This document shows positions 1 through 12,846 of a DNA stretch of 64,000 bases, in pieces. Every line of letters starts with the position of its first letter. Positions within the stretch are counted from its first letter, which is position 1. Below the pieces are notes generated by a model. It saw only the letters and a program-made list of their open reading frames with translations. It made no database searches and had not been told where the DNA came from. The position numbers and the translations under genes were made by a program. This DNA comes from Plantago ovata (lineage: Eukaryota > Streptophyta > Magnoliopsida > Lamiales > Plantaginaceae): the NCBI GenBank assembly GCA_028274465.1, contig CM051458.1:13717566-13781565 (forward strand), in the 5' to 3' direction.

Positions 1-496
1 GATGATAATGATGATGGAGGCCGTGAAGATGATAATGGTTTCGTATGTATGTTGTTGTGAAGATGATGAAGTGGTGAAGATGATGATAAAAATCAGAAAA
101 ATAAAAGGGTTAGTGAAAAAGAAAAAAAAAATAAAAAAAGGAGAAATAAAATGGTTAAGGGCATGTTTGGATGTTAAGTTTGGAAGAGAGAGAGGACGCC
201 GGAGTCAATGCCAGACGTTGGGTTTATTTGTAATTTTCCGCGATAGTTGAGTTTGGATGCAAAGTAGTTGTTTAGTGGGGGTACCAAATGTAATTATGTC
301 TTAAAAAAATAGGAACTTTCTAGAAACCATACATCCTATTCTACATGATTCCCACTAATGGACCCGATCCACGACTTAGCAACGAACTGGGCAGCCCATG
401 CGGATAGGAATCCCAACACAATATTGCCCCCTTAAAACAAAATTTGTCTCCAAGTTTCTCTAGCCTTCACCGTAGCTTCTGGACCACCCATGGCTA
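1..496. other. Intergenic, low-complexity 5' edge
   Basis: No gene is supportable here. Bases 1-180 are purine-rich on the plus strand, with runs of GATGATG and A tracts; the open frame through it reads as low-complexity lysine/methionine text and looks like chance. The rest is unremarkable AT-rich sequence. Confidence 0.5.
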
Positions 497-499
497 TGT

Positions 500-693
500 C
501 TCCATTGTTCTCCTGGACCGAACACAAGAATCAAGCTAGCCAGAAGTACAATGTAAGGTTGTGTCCATTGTTCTCCTGGACCGAACACAAGAATCAAAGC
601 TAGCCTTCACCGACCACCAATGGATATGTCTCCACTGTTCTCCTGGACCGAACACAAGAATCAAGCTAGCCAGAACTACTACGTAAGGTTGTA
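500..693. repeat. Short tandem repeat, three copies of about 65 bp
   Basis: A unit built on CCATTGTTCTCCTGGACCG followed by AACACAAGAATCAAGCTAGC occurs three times, beginning near 501, 564 and 630, so the spacing is about 63-66 bp. Copies 1 and 3 are also preceded by similar CTAGCCTTCACC and CCA(A/C)TGGATATGTC text. The copies differ by single substitutions and one inserted A. No coding role is visible. Confidence 0.75.
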
Positions 694-1460
694 TCAAGTA
701 TTTTTGTTCAATCTCCCCTTTTTGTTGTGTCAAATATTCTTGTTCGAGTTAAATCCTACACTTTTTAGATAATAATATTGGGCACGTTAGTGCTGGTCAA
801 CAAGGTTCTAGGGTAGGCATGGTAACCTTAGGTAACGTTGATTGTGCGGTACCGTTAGGCTATACCGCTGAAGAGCCTAACGATGATGTATATGTGTACA
901 ATTTGTTTTCCTAATCTGGTACCGGAATATGCGTTTGAGTTGGAGTGTGATATCGTTCAAGCATGGTAGGACGATGTAGGCATAGCCATGGGTGCTCCAC
1001 AAGAATCAACAATGCGATGTGACATATATATAGCAGTTTATTTCACACAGTCTTGCGTAACTACAACAGTGAACTAAATAAGATTGTAATAAGAAAACAA
1101 AATATACATACGCGTCTTATTTATAAGGAACCTTCCAGAAATTTTAGGTAAGAACTTTCCAGACAGCCTAATTACTGGACTTATAGATGATTTCCACAAA
1201 TAGATCTGATTCACCACTTGGCACGAACAAATCAGTCAGTATGGATACAATGTCTTATAAATATGTATCAATAATTAGGGAACACCTACCAGCATTCTCG
1301 TCCTAGTATTTTCCCCCTCTAATGGTGTTTGGAATCTAAAAACCTTTGAATGTACACGTAATACTGCAGACTTAAACTGCATGTTTGGGTTTGAGTTTGT
1401 GAGAGGCCTTTTGAATAGTAGCGTGAGAAGTGAATAGTGATTACTGTTGAGAGGGGTTTC

Positions 1461-1686
1461 TGAAATTAGGTTTGGGTTTGAGTTAGTAAAAGGTAATAGG
1501 ATATAGGGGGAATATTAATAGGTATGATGATGATTGGTGATGATTGGTTGATTGAATGATTGGTTAGTTATAGTTAGTTGTATTGGGATTGTGGAAGAAT
1601 GTATTGGAAATTGAGTAGATTTGGTTGGGAATTGAATTTTTTAATATAAGATGAATTATATAAAAGATAATTTAGTAAAATTAGAA
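1461..1686. other. Cytosine-free plus-strand tract
   Basis: There is no C on the plus strand between 1461 and 1686, although G is common. The tract follows two similar phrases, GTTTGGGTTTGAGTT near 1385 and 1470, which resemble subterminal text of plant DNA transposons. I cannot define element ends, so it is recorded only as a composition anomaly inside a gene-free region. Confidence 0.6.
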
Positions 1687-2302
1687 CCTGAATGTACAAA
1701 ATTTCTGCGTCATCTGGATTTATTTATTTTCTTTTCGTTTTTTTTTTTTTTTTCTTATTAAAGAAAGAAACAAGTTGAGGTCGGGGAAAACATTTGAATG
1801 CGTATTACGAAATATTATAGCGGTGAAAATATGATTTATTTAGTTTATGACAATAATCATACGACTATACGTTCGGTACCACACGGTGACCAACAATATA
1901 AATACGAAACTAGTTACCCTTAGGGCGAACCGAAAGGGTTTACAAATATAATATGACAAGGATATATTAGGAAGTTCAATTTTTCATGAAAATTACGATG
2001 CTGCCTAATCATCATAGCCCAAACACATATCAAGTAATCACATATGAGGCAGCTAGCAGTAGTTAGAGAAGCACTTTGGCAGTTTGGCAGTTTGCAAGTA
2101 TGGCAGTTTGCAAATTTGCAAAGCGAAGCGCCTGTAAGGCCCAAACGCCATGGCTGCATATTGGTTCTCATATTGACCAATAGCCTCGCCAAGTTACGAG
2201 TGGCTTTATTCCTGCACCAAAGAGCAAAATATTTACTTACATGTTTTAGTACGAACTTCATATCCATTTGAACTTAGAAAATGTAAGTCAAGATATTGTA
2301 AT

Positions 2303-3223
2303 TACCTTATGGCACGAGTCGCCCTGAAATCATGAATTGGATACCTAAGCAGAACCACTGCCGGCAACACAATCGAGCATTCTTTCTCTCTCCAAGTCCA
2401 GAATACTTCCAACTCAAATGCCGAGGAAAAAATATCATATTAGATATCTTAATTAGGCAAAACATAAACTTGGAAAACAATACAGATGCTAACGCAAACC
2501 AAATCCAATTTTGGAATACATAAGCTATGCAGAAAATCACATGGGGAGAAAAGATTTCGTTAGCCCAAAAGAACATGAATAAGCAGTGAAAAACGCAACT
2601 AACCACAACATACACAGTACGATTCCAAAAGCAAACACATTTCAGTTTTTTTCTTTTTTCTTTCCACAAACCAATTCCAATTCGAATTACAGAGACAAAC
2701 AGAGCCAAGCCCCTTGCATCGAAATTAGGCTGAAAACAGAAGTAGCCACAGAAAATTGAAAATCGATAAGGGGGGAAATTGAACCCACAATTTTTACCAA
2801 GTAGAGGTCATTCAATAATTTATCAAACATAAAGAGTAGGGACAAATCGACAATGAGCCAAACGAATTCAAGAAATCCACCACACGAAGAAACCCTAATC
2901 GAAATCAGACATACAATCCCAATTTCTAAGCCAAAATTGAAAAGAAAACATAAAAGGATGGTGAAGCTTACCATTAACGCGCTTCAATAAGGCCGCCGGC
3001 GAGTGATCGGATTTTTTCCGGTCACCAAATCGCAAAACGAAACCGATGGGATTGTAGATCGGACCAAGAGGAACACGACCATGTATTCCGTTTCATGAGA
3101 CGGCGTCGGAGATGACCGGAATCTGCACCGGCATGCTCGATGGAAAAGGGGAATAGAAAGGGGGACAGAGAGAATGCTGTCCCTAGAGAGAGAAAGAAAT
3201 GCAAATAATGGGAGAAAACGCAT
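2303..3223 (-). other. Possible 5' exon of an unrecognised minus-strand transcript
   Basis: On the minus strand a CT-rich stretch like a plant 5' UTR (3223 down to about 2973) ends at a good donor (AATG|GTAAGC). An acceptor (TTTCAG|GGCG) followed by a donor (AAG|GTAATT) lies near 2321-2303. No conserved protein is readable: the frame starting at 3223 stops at 2984. It could be a leader exon of a noncoding or degraded gene, or chance. Offered only as a weak lead. Confidence 0.15.
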
Positions 3224-4098
3224 TTGAATAGTATCTACAGTGGCATAAGGCTTTTTAATTGAAATCCAATTGTAAGTGGGCTTCTCTACAGGGCCAGAGG
3301 CGTTTCAAGTTGGAAGCCAAATATGCAGAAACTCTCTACACATATATCACAAATTCATGAATTTGAACATACGAACAAAATGATATTATTTGTCTCTAAT
3401 TTCCACTTACAAATGAATCAGCTAATTGCATTTATATACGAACAATTTGTTCACTCTTTATAACCTAAGCTTTGATCAAGTTTAAATTCACATGCACTTA
3501 AAGAAACTAGGAATACACACAGTCCAAGGAAGACTCAACCAATCCTCCTCTTTTGGTCCAAAGTCCAAGTGTACTTGACTACTTGTCAACTAGTCAATCT
3601 GGATCCAGTGTAGCTTCATTCCTTAATCCTTATACCTGAACAGCAAGATGCTCGAAAATTTACTTCAATGATGAAAAGTTAGAAGCTAAAATAAATTCCC
3701 ATCCTGCGCATTCACCTCTCAATCAACTGCTCATTCCTGTCTAATCTAAAGATACATTTACCATTGATATTGTTAGAGTACTATATCCATCATAAAACTC
3801 TATTATATCCGAATTCTATGTCACCTCAGCCTTAAAATCGTATCAAACTTAAATCTTGTTAGCATAAAATTTACACCAAACTCAACTAAATCTTCATCTC
3901 CAATCATGAGAGTCTATCATACCCAAATTTCCTTTTCCTCATAAAACTAATTATAATAACACCAAATAAAATTGAAAAGTTACAATAATAGGGAATAAAA
4001 AAAGAAAAACTTGATAAAAAAAATGAAGATTAGACACGACGCGTCTTATCATCAGACGCTGATGAGACGCCGCATCAGCTCCCGATAATCATTATCAC

Positions 4099-4129
4099 AC
4101 CATCTCCATTAGACGTCGATGGAGATGGT
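4099..4129. repeat. Perfect 11-bp inverted repeat
   Basis: ACCATCTCCAT (4099-4109) and ATGGAGATGGT (4119-4129) are exact reverse complements separated by 9 bases. It may be the tip of a small inverted-repeat transposon, but I see no second terminus or target duplication. Confidence 0.6.
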
Positions 4130-6909
4130 CTTAGTTGTTACCCTACGTAGTCGTTCAGCCTGTAGCACGCGTTTTAGGCTAGCTAATTCACATCTGCTTG
4201 AACAGTCACATTATCCCATTTCACCTTTTTAATTTTGGAGTTACAGTCTCTTGGATCTTTTCTAGCGTCACGACGTTAACCTCCAAAAGCGCAGGATCAA
4301 TTGGATGCTTCTGTGGCCTTGCGTTCCATCGATCTCTTTTTTATTTGTGCTACGATCTTGGCTTGTTTCTTTAGTTCCAGTTCCTAAACAACATGACCAG
4401 TGAGGGGACCCTTTAAGAAAGCAATTAAAGCATGATCAGAAGTTGGATAGTACATGGACAAATATGTAAACATGATCACATGGGCATCTCACATCAAAGC
4501 CTTGTATACATGTGCTCCAAGCCTCCTGCTGCAACTAATACCAAGTACTGAAGTACTAGTGCAGTAGTGCTTCTGCTACCTTCTACTAACATATGGAGTA
4601 TAATCAATGTTAGGCCTAACCTGAACTGATTCTTTAGTTTCACATCCCAACATTTTTAATGCGTGAAACTTGTGCTACATCTTGCACTTTAATATGACAC
4701 ACACGGACACGAGCACACGCACTAAAAAAGATGCAAGGACTACATAATAAAGCAAAACATGATTAGCCAGCTAAACAACTTTACACGATCATACTTGGAT
4801 GAGATTAGAGTTTCTTGTGCTATATATCAAGCCAATGCCAACTCCCCGGGGTTCAAAATCATATATCCACTCGAACATTCCACTCAATGAACATCGAAAA
4901 GTAGAGGGAGAAAAACACTGTGACCATCCGATCATTTAACTCGGCAGAGCTATTTCTTTCAAACTGGCATTTTTTTCATTCGTGTTTTGCTTACTAAAAC
5001 AACTCCTTAGCTCAACCCCACACCAACTCCTTCCCGCCAGATCTTACCACCCACACGTTCTTTGCAAAATAAGCTTAGTGCATATTATATGCTGCAGAGT
5101 CAGACAACAAACTTTTCGATGTACAGCTGAGCCCACCAAAGATGGCTGACAGCTTCTCGATCTACAATAGATATCGACTAGTGTGACTAAGTGTGTTCTC
5201 TATCACTTATAAGATACAAATCCTAGAAAAGCATTTTTTTTACTAAATAATTAAACCAGTGAAAATGCGTTTGAAGACAATAGAATTTAATCTGCAGTGT
5301 AAACTCACCATTTTCTCAAAAATGGGAGGCAAGCAACCCTTTACATATACTCCAGAATCTCGTACAAACCCTAACGGTTCGGTGCCCATAAAGTCCTACT
5401 TATACACAGGAAACTAATAACTTGGACCCGAGCACCAAGTACCTACCCCAATCGGAGTGCAATGAGTGATCCATGCCAGTTCATGTAAAAAATCTAAATA
5501 GAAGTGACATGTTGTTTCAGCCGACAGATGTGTGACCATAATTAACACGAAAACCAAACATTGCGGTAGGATGCATGACGAATCAGAAACAAGAGAACTG
5601 GCCAATGAAATTGGTACCTTGTCAATTTCTCTCATTGCACTCCTAGCATACTACGCGACTACATAAACAGCTGATAAAAAAAAAAATTAATAATAACATA
5701 GCATTGTTAAAATATTAGCCCAAAATATCAAACAACTAGAAAAAAAAAAATAACAATACAACTGACAACGTAAGATCTATACGTACCCAATATCGGAATA
5801 TCCACATGCATGCAAAGTCACAAATTAACATGAACATCCAATTGAATTATCGAAAGTAGTGAACTACATTAATCCAACTGTTAGACAGAATGCCTGAAAG
5901 AAAATTCACAGTTTGTTTACCATTGGAGGATTAGTGAAGAGGATTTTGGGTGCTGTCATGAAGTAGAGGTTACGAAGATCTTTGTACTGTTATGTTATTG
6001 TCTTGTTGATCATACATACGTGGACAATGAAGATCACTAATTATGCTAAATAATGGAGATCGGTTTGTTGTTGCTGACAGGGGGGGAGGAGGAGGAGGAG
6101 GAAAAGGGTCCGGTGCAATTGACATTGAACCGTTTGGTGAATCAGATTTCCGAACCAATTGCCATTTTTTCTACGTGCTGCATCGAATTTGGGTTTGATG
6201 GAAGAATGAATACTCTGTGGTTCAAGGTTGAATGGGCTTTTACTGTATGAAAGCTAAGAAATCTAATGGGCCTAAGACTAACTCCATCCCTTTTTATTTT
6301 TATTTCAGGTTAGATTTAGTCTGTTACTTCACCAAGATACGTCATAGTGGATTCTACGTACGTGGAATCCACATGTATATGTGTTGGTGGTGTAATACAC
6401 TAAATCTAGCATCTCAATTGTCATAAACCCTTCATCGCACGTTTCGTATCAAACCCGATCAGACCTCTTTCCCTTTTTTCATTTAAATTTATTTTTTCCC
6501 TTTCTACTTTTATTTTATGATAATATGAAATATAAAAAAATAGTTTAATTAACAAGAATAGAAAAGGAAATTGTAGTTTAAAAAGGAATGAACAAGAAAC
6601 GTGTGGTTTATAAAGACATGAGAAAATAAAAGAAAATGTGAGTTTAATGTGTCGGAACGGGTGGAGTGCAAAATATGGTAGAGTTTGACGGTTAATCAGG
6701 GACGAACGCATAAATTGTTGTTAGGGAGCACAATTTTTTTTTAAAAGTAAATTACACTTTAGAATAATGTAAAATGATGATGTAGTTGAATCTGATATAT
6801 TGGAGCGGATAATGAAAGTCTACCATTCCTTGTGGAATCTTTTTTGGGACTTAGTGGAGTCCTAAAACCTCAATTAAGCTCAAAAAATATCTCTAATAGA
6901 GGATGTCTC

Positions 6910-6912
6910 TAA
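6910..6912. repeat. Target site duplication (TAA), left
   Basis: TAA immediately precedes the left terminus of the Harbinger element and is repeated directly after its right terminus at 10566-10568. A 3-bp TWA duplication is the hallmark of the PIF/Harbinger superfamily. Confidence 0.75.
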
Positions 6913-7247
6913 GACCGATAATATCGGTGTATGGGTGGTCACTGTTTGGTGGCCACTGTACACTGGGCCCCACAGTGACCACCTATTTTTTAAAAAAAAT
7001 AAAGCAATGGGCGCACATTTACGTGCGCCCATGCTGCCACCAGCCACCGGCTGGTGGCATATATGGAGGGGGACACTTGTCCCCTCCTATTTGTCCATTT
7101 TTTTTTATTTTCTATTTATCTTTTTAATTATCTTTTTAGATTTTATAATATCTTTTTAGATTTTATTATTATCTTTTATATTATCTGATATTTTTATTAT
7201 TTAAAATATATATATATATATATTAAAATTCATAATTTTTTTCCATC

Positions 7248-7256
7248 TATAAATAT
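7248..7256 (+). promoter_or_regulatory. TATA box of Harbinger ORF1
   Basis: CTATAAATA lies about 85 bases upstream of the ORF1 start codon, followed by CT-rich leader sequence (TCTCTCTCTC) typical of plant 5' UTRs. Position and sequence suit a core promoter; this is inference from the sequence only. Confidence 0.5.
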
Positions 7257-7335
7257 AACCTAACTTCATTATATTTCACACACTTTTAAAAATCCTAAAT
7301 TACTCTCAATCTCTCTCTCATTCTCTCCTAGCCAA

Positions 7336-8322
7336 ATGGATCCAAATGAAGATTTCTTTCCAGAGTTTTATTCTACTTATCAAAGTACCCAAAACTCTTC
7401 AGGTTTCCCAAGTTATGAAACATACACTCAGTTTCCACCGAATCCCACTCAAAATAGCCCCGAGCCTCAAAATGTTACGAACTCGACCCCTCAAAATGTT
7501 ACGAACTCGAACAATCAAGCGGCGGTGTCTTGGGATGCCGTTGAAGATTGCACCCTAATGTCAGCATGGATTTACGTCAGTCAAAATGCGATAAAGGGCA
7601 CTGGTCAGAAACAAGAAACCTTTTGGGGTGAGGTTTATAAGTTATATGAGCAAGCGCGAAAAGAAAACCCCGGAAAAATCAATCAACGTTCCGCAGAGTC
7701 AATGAGAGCTCGTTATCAGCGGCTCAACAAAAATGTCACTGAGTGGATCGGTTGTTGCAAGGAAGCCTATGCCCAGAAAACGAGCGGAATGAGTGATGCA
7801 GATGTTGACGCTATAGCTAACAAGCTATATAGTAAGGGTACTAAGGGCAAGAAGGCTGGATTTCCGCATAAACTTGTGTTTGAAACAGTTATGCGCCACG
7901 CACCCAAGTGGGAGTTGAGTTATGGTGGAGGACAAAGAAGGCCTCATCCAGATGCAATGGAATCCGAGCAAGAAGGTCATGGTAGTTCAAAAAAATCAAG
8001 AACCGATGATGATGATGATGATGGTACACCAGATACTCCAGTGAGTGGTGCTTCAACAATAAACCGTCCTACCGGCCAAAATGCGGCAAAAGCTAGAAGG
8101 AAGGGCAAGGGTGTGGCATCTTCATCAACTACTGTGATTTCGGATGAATTTACTAGTGAGCTGCGTGCAATGAGGATCACGCGTGAGAAAGAACTTGAGG
8201 TGAAGGTCGAATTTGAGAAAAAGAAGCTAAATGCCAATTTGTTGAATGCTTTGTTGGCTAAACCAAATCTAACTGAGCAAGAAGAACAGGTCAAGAATCG
8301 CTTGTTGGCGGAGTACCTTTAA
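7336..8322 (+). CDS. Harbinger ORF1: Myb/SANT-like DNA-binding accessory protein
   Basis: An intact frame of 328 residues. Residues 1-62 are a Ser/Asn/Pro-rich tail with a duplicated PQNVTNS phrase. From Trp66 a trihelix/Myb-like domain runs to about 150, with aromatic anchors near Trp78, Phe96-Trp97 and a final Arg-Tyr-Gln helix. This is followed by a segment like the NAM-associated C-terminal region, an acidic Asp run near residues 225-230, a basic patch and a predicted helix rich in Glu/Lys (about 275-328). In PIF/Harbinger elements such proteins bind the element ends and bring the transposase to DNA in the nucleus. Relatives in plant genomes are often misnamed glutathione S-transferase T3-like. 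The ATG at 7336 follows the TATA box and leader. No disruption is seen. Confidence 0.85.
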   Translation: MDPNEDFFPEFYSTYQSTQNSSGFPSYETYTQFPPNPTQNSPEPQNVTNSTPQNVTNSNNQAAVSWDAVEDCTLMSAWIYVSQNAIKGTGQKQETFWGEVYKLYEQARKENPGKINQRSAESMRARYQRLNKNVTEWIGCCKEAYAQKTSGMSDADVDAIANKLYSKGTKGKKAGFPHKLVFETVMRHAPKWELSYGGGQRRPHPDAMESEQEGHGSSKKSRTDDDDDDGTPDTPVSGASTINRPTGQNAAKARRKGKGVASSSTTVISDEFTSELRAMRITREKELEVKVEFEKKKLNANLLNALLAKPNLTEQEEQVKNRLLAEYL

Positions 8323-8813
8323 TTATCGCTATGTCTTTTTATTGTCGTAATGCATTACTATGTCTTCGTATTATTTCAGTTATGTTTGATTTCGCTCCAT
8401 TATGTATAATTATGTTTGTAATCGGGTGTATTTGCTATTTTCAAATGTAAGGTGTGTTGCTTCTTATTGATATGTACTGCTATATTTAAATCTATGAGCT
8501 TTTATCAGTCTATAGCCTATTCTACTTTCGTTTTTTTCAAGAAAGTTCACATGCTTCTTCCTCTTTAGTCAATTCATCTTCCACTACAACTTTAATGATT
8601 CCATCTTTGTCAGACAAATTTTAAACTTCACATGCTTCTCCCAATTTGCTGACTCATATCCAACTCATTGTTGACTAAGATCCAACTCATTGTCCACTGA
8701 AATTCATCTATACCTCTCTTTAAATATGGGAGTGATCTTTACCATACTTACACCTACATCTTTTCCAACACTTCTACTTCCCCTCACTCTTCCTTGTATC
8801 CACACTAAAAATA

Positions 8814-10148
8814 ATGTCAAGTTATGCTTCTTCCAGTCTCAATGAAATAGATGAGTTGGAAGAACAAAACCAAACACTTAATCGCATTCTCGGGGATGTG
8901 GTCATGAAAATTCTTACCATGTTACAACCCACAAGCCACAATACTAGAGCTAAGAGGCGTCATATTGAGCGAATTCGTGAGGATGGTCATGAACAACTGT
9001 TCAAAATGTATTTTTCAGACACGCCAATCTACCATGAAGATATTTTTCGTCGTAGGTTTCGAATGAGAAAGCACGTCTTTGAGCGTATAATGGAGGCACT
9101 AAGTTCCGATGAATATTTTCAGCAGAAGCGTGATGCCACTGGTCGGCTAGGTATGTCTTTGATCCAAAAATGTACTGGCGCTATAAGAGTTTTAGCCTAC
9201 GGAACATCACCAGATTTGCATGACGAGTGCCTTCGAATGAGCGAACAAGTAATAAGAAAATCAGTTATGAAGTTTGCAGAAGGCGTAGTTGCCAACTTTG
9301 GGAATGAATACCTTAGGCGTCCAACACAAGAAGACATGGCGCGACTACTACACATTGGTGAAGAACGTAGATTTCCGGGCATGATGGGAAGTATTGATTG
9401 CATGCACTAGGAATGGAAGAATTGTCCGACTGCTTGGGCAGGGCAGTATCAAGGAAGAAGTGGGAAACCAACGATTATTTTGGAAGCTGTTGCATCCGAA
9501 GACCTATGGATTTGGCATGCATTTTTTGGATCCCCAGGTACAAACAATGATATTAATGTGCTAAACAAATCACCTATTTTCGATGATATTTTAGCAGGCC
9601 GTGCACCGAAAGTCAATTACACCATTAACGGCCGACAAAGAAATATGGGGTATTACCTCACTGATGGCATATATCCAACATGGGCTGCATTTGTCAAATC
9701 TATCAAGTCTCCTATTGTCCGTAAGCACAAGTTATTTGTTCAACATCAAGAGTTTGTTAGGAAAGATGTTGAACGGGCATTTGGTGTTCTACAAGCTCGA
9801 TTCGCATTTATAAAAAATCCATGTTTTCTATGGGATCGACATGCTATGGGGACAATTATGCATGCGTGTATCATCATGCACAATATGATAGTGGAGGATG
9901 AAAGAGACACTTATCTGAACTATACCGATCCCAAAGAATTTATGAATGATCGGACGAGACAGGTCAACCAAGAAGAGCCTGAAGAAGGCTATGTGGATCC
10001 CATTTTCAACTTCTCCACGGAACGAATTGCAAGTGTTGCCCAATATATGACTAACAGGGATCAACTTCGGAACAGAGAGGCGCACAAGGAACTTATGAAC
10101 GACTTGATTGAGCACATATGGGAGAATTTCAATGATGAGGAGGACTAA
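8814..10148 (+). pseudogene. Harbinger transposase (DDE_4 family) with one nonsense codon
   Basis: One frame of 444 codons broken only at codon 199 (TAG, 9408-9410), at a place where the family has a conserved Trp directly after the first catalytic motif. The first Asp is in GSIDCMH just before the stop. The second is in GTNNDINVL, and the Glu is in DVERAFGVLQARF, so the DDE triad is present. The N-terminal part (about 60-150) is the helical region typical of plant PIF transposases, and the C terminus is acidic. The enzyme would cut and paste the element with its ORF1 partner. Start at 8814 because it follows a TATA-like sequence near 8718 and gives family length. Read-through or a sequencing error cannot be excluded, since everything after the stop stays in frame. 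Confidence 0.88.
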
Positions 10149-10565
10149 ATATGTATTTTTATTTCGTTTTTTCATAATTCTGCATTTCATGTTTTTCGTT
10201 GTAATCAATTTATAAAACTATTGTAATATTAATTTTTTTCCTTCAGTAATTTTAGTAATGGTTGTACTTTAATAATATAATAATGCTTAATTTGTTATTT
10301 CGGAAAATTAGAGAACTTTTCTAGATTAATACAGTAATTTTATAATAATATACAATTATTATATTATAATTATTAAATGATAATAAGAAAATAAAAAAAC
10401 AAATAAATTGAATTGATTGGATGGTGGGTGGTCATGGATAAATGTGGTTTTTGGTGTTGTGGTGGGTTGGTTGAAGGATGGGGTATGTGTATGAGAGAGA
10501 AATTAATTTTTTATTTGAAATTGGATAGTGGGGTGGGTGGTGGGTGGTGGCTGATATTTATGGTC

Positions 10566-10568
10566 TAA
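10566..10568. repeat. Target site duplication (TAA), right
   Basis: TAA directly follows the right terminal inverted repeat and matches 6910-6912. Confidence 0.75.
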
Positions 10569-12600
10569 TAGAGGCGTTTTTGGGGCAACTATTTGGTAGC
10601 CCATAGGAAAGGGCTACTAAATATTAGCTTCCATTTAACACCCAAATTATATTAAAAAATTATTTAATAATATTATTTAATAGGAAAATTAATAATAGAC
10701 TAACATGTGTCGTATGTGACCTACATACAAGCCTCAATTAGACCCCAAACTATTGGATGGTTCAATCTGGAAAAGTCTTTTTTTGAATTTATATATTTAA
10801 AGTCTCAATTAAATCCAAAACCATAAGAAGTGCTCTAAGCCCAAAATTTACTGAACTTTGCGTTCAAGCGAACTAAGAAAGTTAAGTGACTGAATAACTC
10901 TAAAGGCACGACTAATCACACAAGTCTCTGTTCATTCCACCACAAATATTTCCATTAAACTTATTGCAATTCAATTTAGTTTAGTTCACTTCAATTCACA
11001 TTAAGTGAGTTAAATTCAATTTAAAGTTTTCAGAAAATATAACGCGGTTTTGATATGGAGATATAAGATAATATATGATGTTATACACTGCTCTCCTCGT
11101 TTTCAAATAAGCGTCGTTTTAAAGAAATCACACATATTAAGGTAGTCATAATTGTTTCGATAAATATTAATCTAGTGTAGTAGTAGTTATAATATTTGGA
11201 TTAAAAAAATAATTGAATAGAAGACACACAAGTATATAAAAATTAAAATTCTTGGGATATGTTAGTGGCTGCATTTCAAATGACATAAAGAGTGTCGGAA
11301 TATCAATCATGCATCTCTTTTTGCTACGTTGTCTCCTTGTCCTCTTCAATTTTGAACTACAGTTTATAATTATCTCCTATATTCATTTTTTATATACTAT
11401 AGTAGTCAAACTGCACTCATTGGATTCATATTCGAGCAAGGCCTAGTATTTCGTTGAGATTAAGTGATAAATATTGTACTCCATTTTTTATGATAAGTGA
11501 ATACAAATGAAAGATTTTTAATCTGGTTGACTAATTTTCTACTACTACAGTAGTAAATAGTTTCTCAAACTTCTAACGTTGATAAACATGTTTTAATGAA
11601 GGTGTATGTGTTTTAACATATTTATACTCTCTTCACATTTGAGAGCAATTGCATTAGTCCTGCATTTTGTATTCTCCAATCTCCATCCCAAAAAATTTAC
11701 CCATTACAAGCTGTGCAAAATTAAAGAAATGATATTAAAACTTACGCATAAATTTTCTATTGAAAATTGTTGTTAGAGTAAACTGTAATGACAACTTTTT
11801 TTTTTTTTAAATGTTTTTATTATTATTTGTTTTAACGTTCAAAATTCGCTACACTTTGGATGCACACTTGATAAACTCTACGAGTTGATATAATAGTATG
11901 CAAACTACGTAAGTCAAGTTAAAGCACAACTCGTTACGACACACTTGACTCAGAAGACATAAATCATAGAAACTCACTCCTTGTGGGCCTGAGCCTGTAA
12001 CCAAGAGGATATTATTCTCCATTTTAACCAAAAGAGCCACCTTTACAGGTAAATTTATTGTAATAGGTAACATTTTTTATATGTGGTGTACATTTTCAGA
12101 TTTTTTAGAAATGGATAAAATTATATGGACACATATAACATGAAAATGAGTAAAGTTTTGTGATACAGTATTGACATTCATCAACTTTGACTACAAATTA
12201 ATCCTATACTATACAATTAAAATAGTACTTAATAAAGTTGGATATATTATATCACTTTATTTCCTAAATATTCATTATATAATTTTATTAAATATATAAA
12301 ACTAATATCTAGTCAAATTAATAACAATTGTCCATAAAATATATACTATGCAGTTAGCTATTCATTGTCTACTTACTAAATATAGGTGTAATTAAATAAT
12401 TTAATGAGTGACTTTAAACACATTATTACAATAATATTATTATTTTCCAATATTTTATTAGTGAAAACTCAAAAGGCAATTTGATTGATAACAATAACAA
12501 AATGAGTCAAACAGAGCATGAAGAAGAATCAGAGTCCACAATGGCACTTCTTTTCCCCACTGAAACTGAACTTTTTTAAGACCCAAAAATTTCCTCTGCA
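10569..12600. other. Intergenic region upstream of the DeSI-like gene
   Basis: AT-rich sequence without a recognisable gene. A hairpin lies at about 10587-10625 (TTTGGTAGCCC and GGGCTACTAAA, nearly complementary). The last few hundred bases up to the DeSI start must hold its promoter, but I cannot single out a convincing TATA box. Confidence 0.4.
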
Positions 12601-12846
12601 TTCTTCTTGAAATCAATCCCAGAATAGAATACTCTCGGTCCTCTCCAACTTGAAAATTCGGCGCTATTTTGCCGCCGATAAAGTATCTTTCATGTCTCTC
12701 ATCATCACCATTTCAAATTCAATTTTCTTTTCCATCAATAACCATTATAATAGATTAGCTCCTACGGCTAGATAGATTGCAGGGTTTTGAAAGAAAAAGA
12801 AAAAAGATCAAATCTTTTTCTTTTTTTTTTCTTACTGGGTTTTGCA

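Larger units (their letters stand above)
3240..6912. other. Intergenic region
   Basis: No gene or complete element is recognisable across this stretch. It contains one 11-bp inverted repeat (4099-4129, listed separately) and a GGA-repeat purine run near 6080-6105. The short frames here lack recognisable domains, although the minus-strand frame 6158-5970 with its proline run could be translated 5' UTR-like sequence. Confidence 0.4.
6913..10565 (+). mobile_element. PIF/Harbinger DNA transposon, structurally complete, 3,653 bp
   Basis: The ends are imperfect 15-bp terminal inverted repeats. The left end starts GACCGATAATATCGG, and the reverse complement of the right end starts GACCATAAATATCAG (11 of 15 match). 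Both sides are flanked by TAA. Inside, in the same orientation, lie a Myb/SANT-like accessory gene and a DDE_4-type transposase gene, the standard two-gene layout of this superfamily. Both genes have TATA-like sequence upstream (near 7248 and 8718). The transposase carries one in-frame stop, so the copy is probably non-autonomous today, but the low decay suggests a fairly recent insertion. The GC-rich first ~150 bp and the C-poor last ~170 bp are strand-asymmetric. Confidence 0.88.

Noticed and set aside
5970-6158. Proline-rich minus-strand ORF as a gene start
   Set aside because: The Pro run is the complement of a GGA repeat; no continuation, domain or convincing donor supports a gene.
12787-12846. 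Upstream in-frame ATG as the DeSI start
   Set aside because: It would add 20 residues of Lys/Phe-rich low-complexity text not expected in the family; the ATG at 12847 gives a usual N terminus. It is not excluded by sequence alone.
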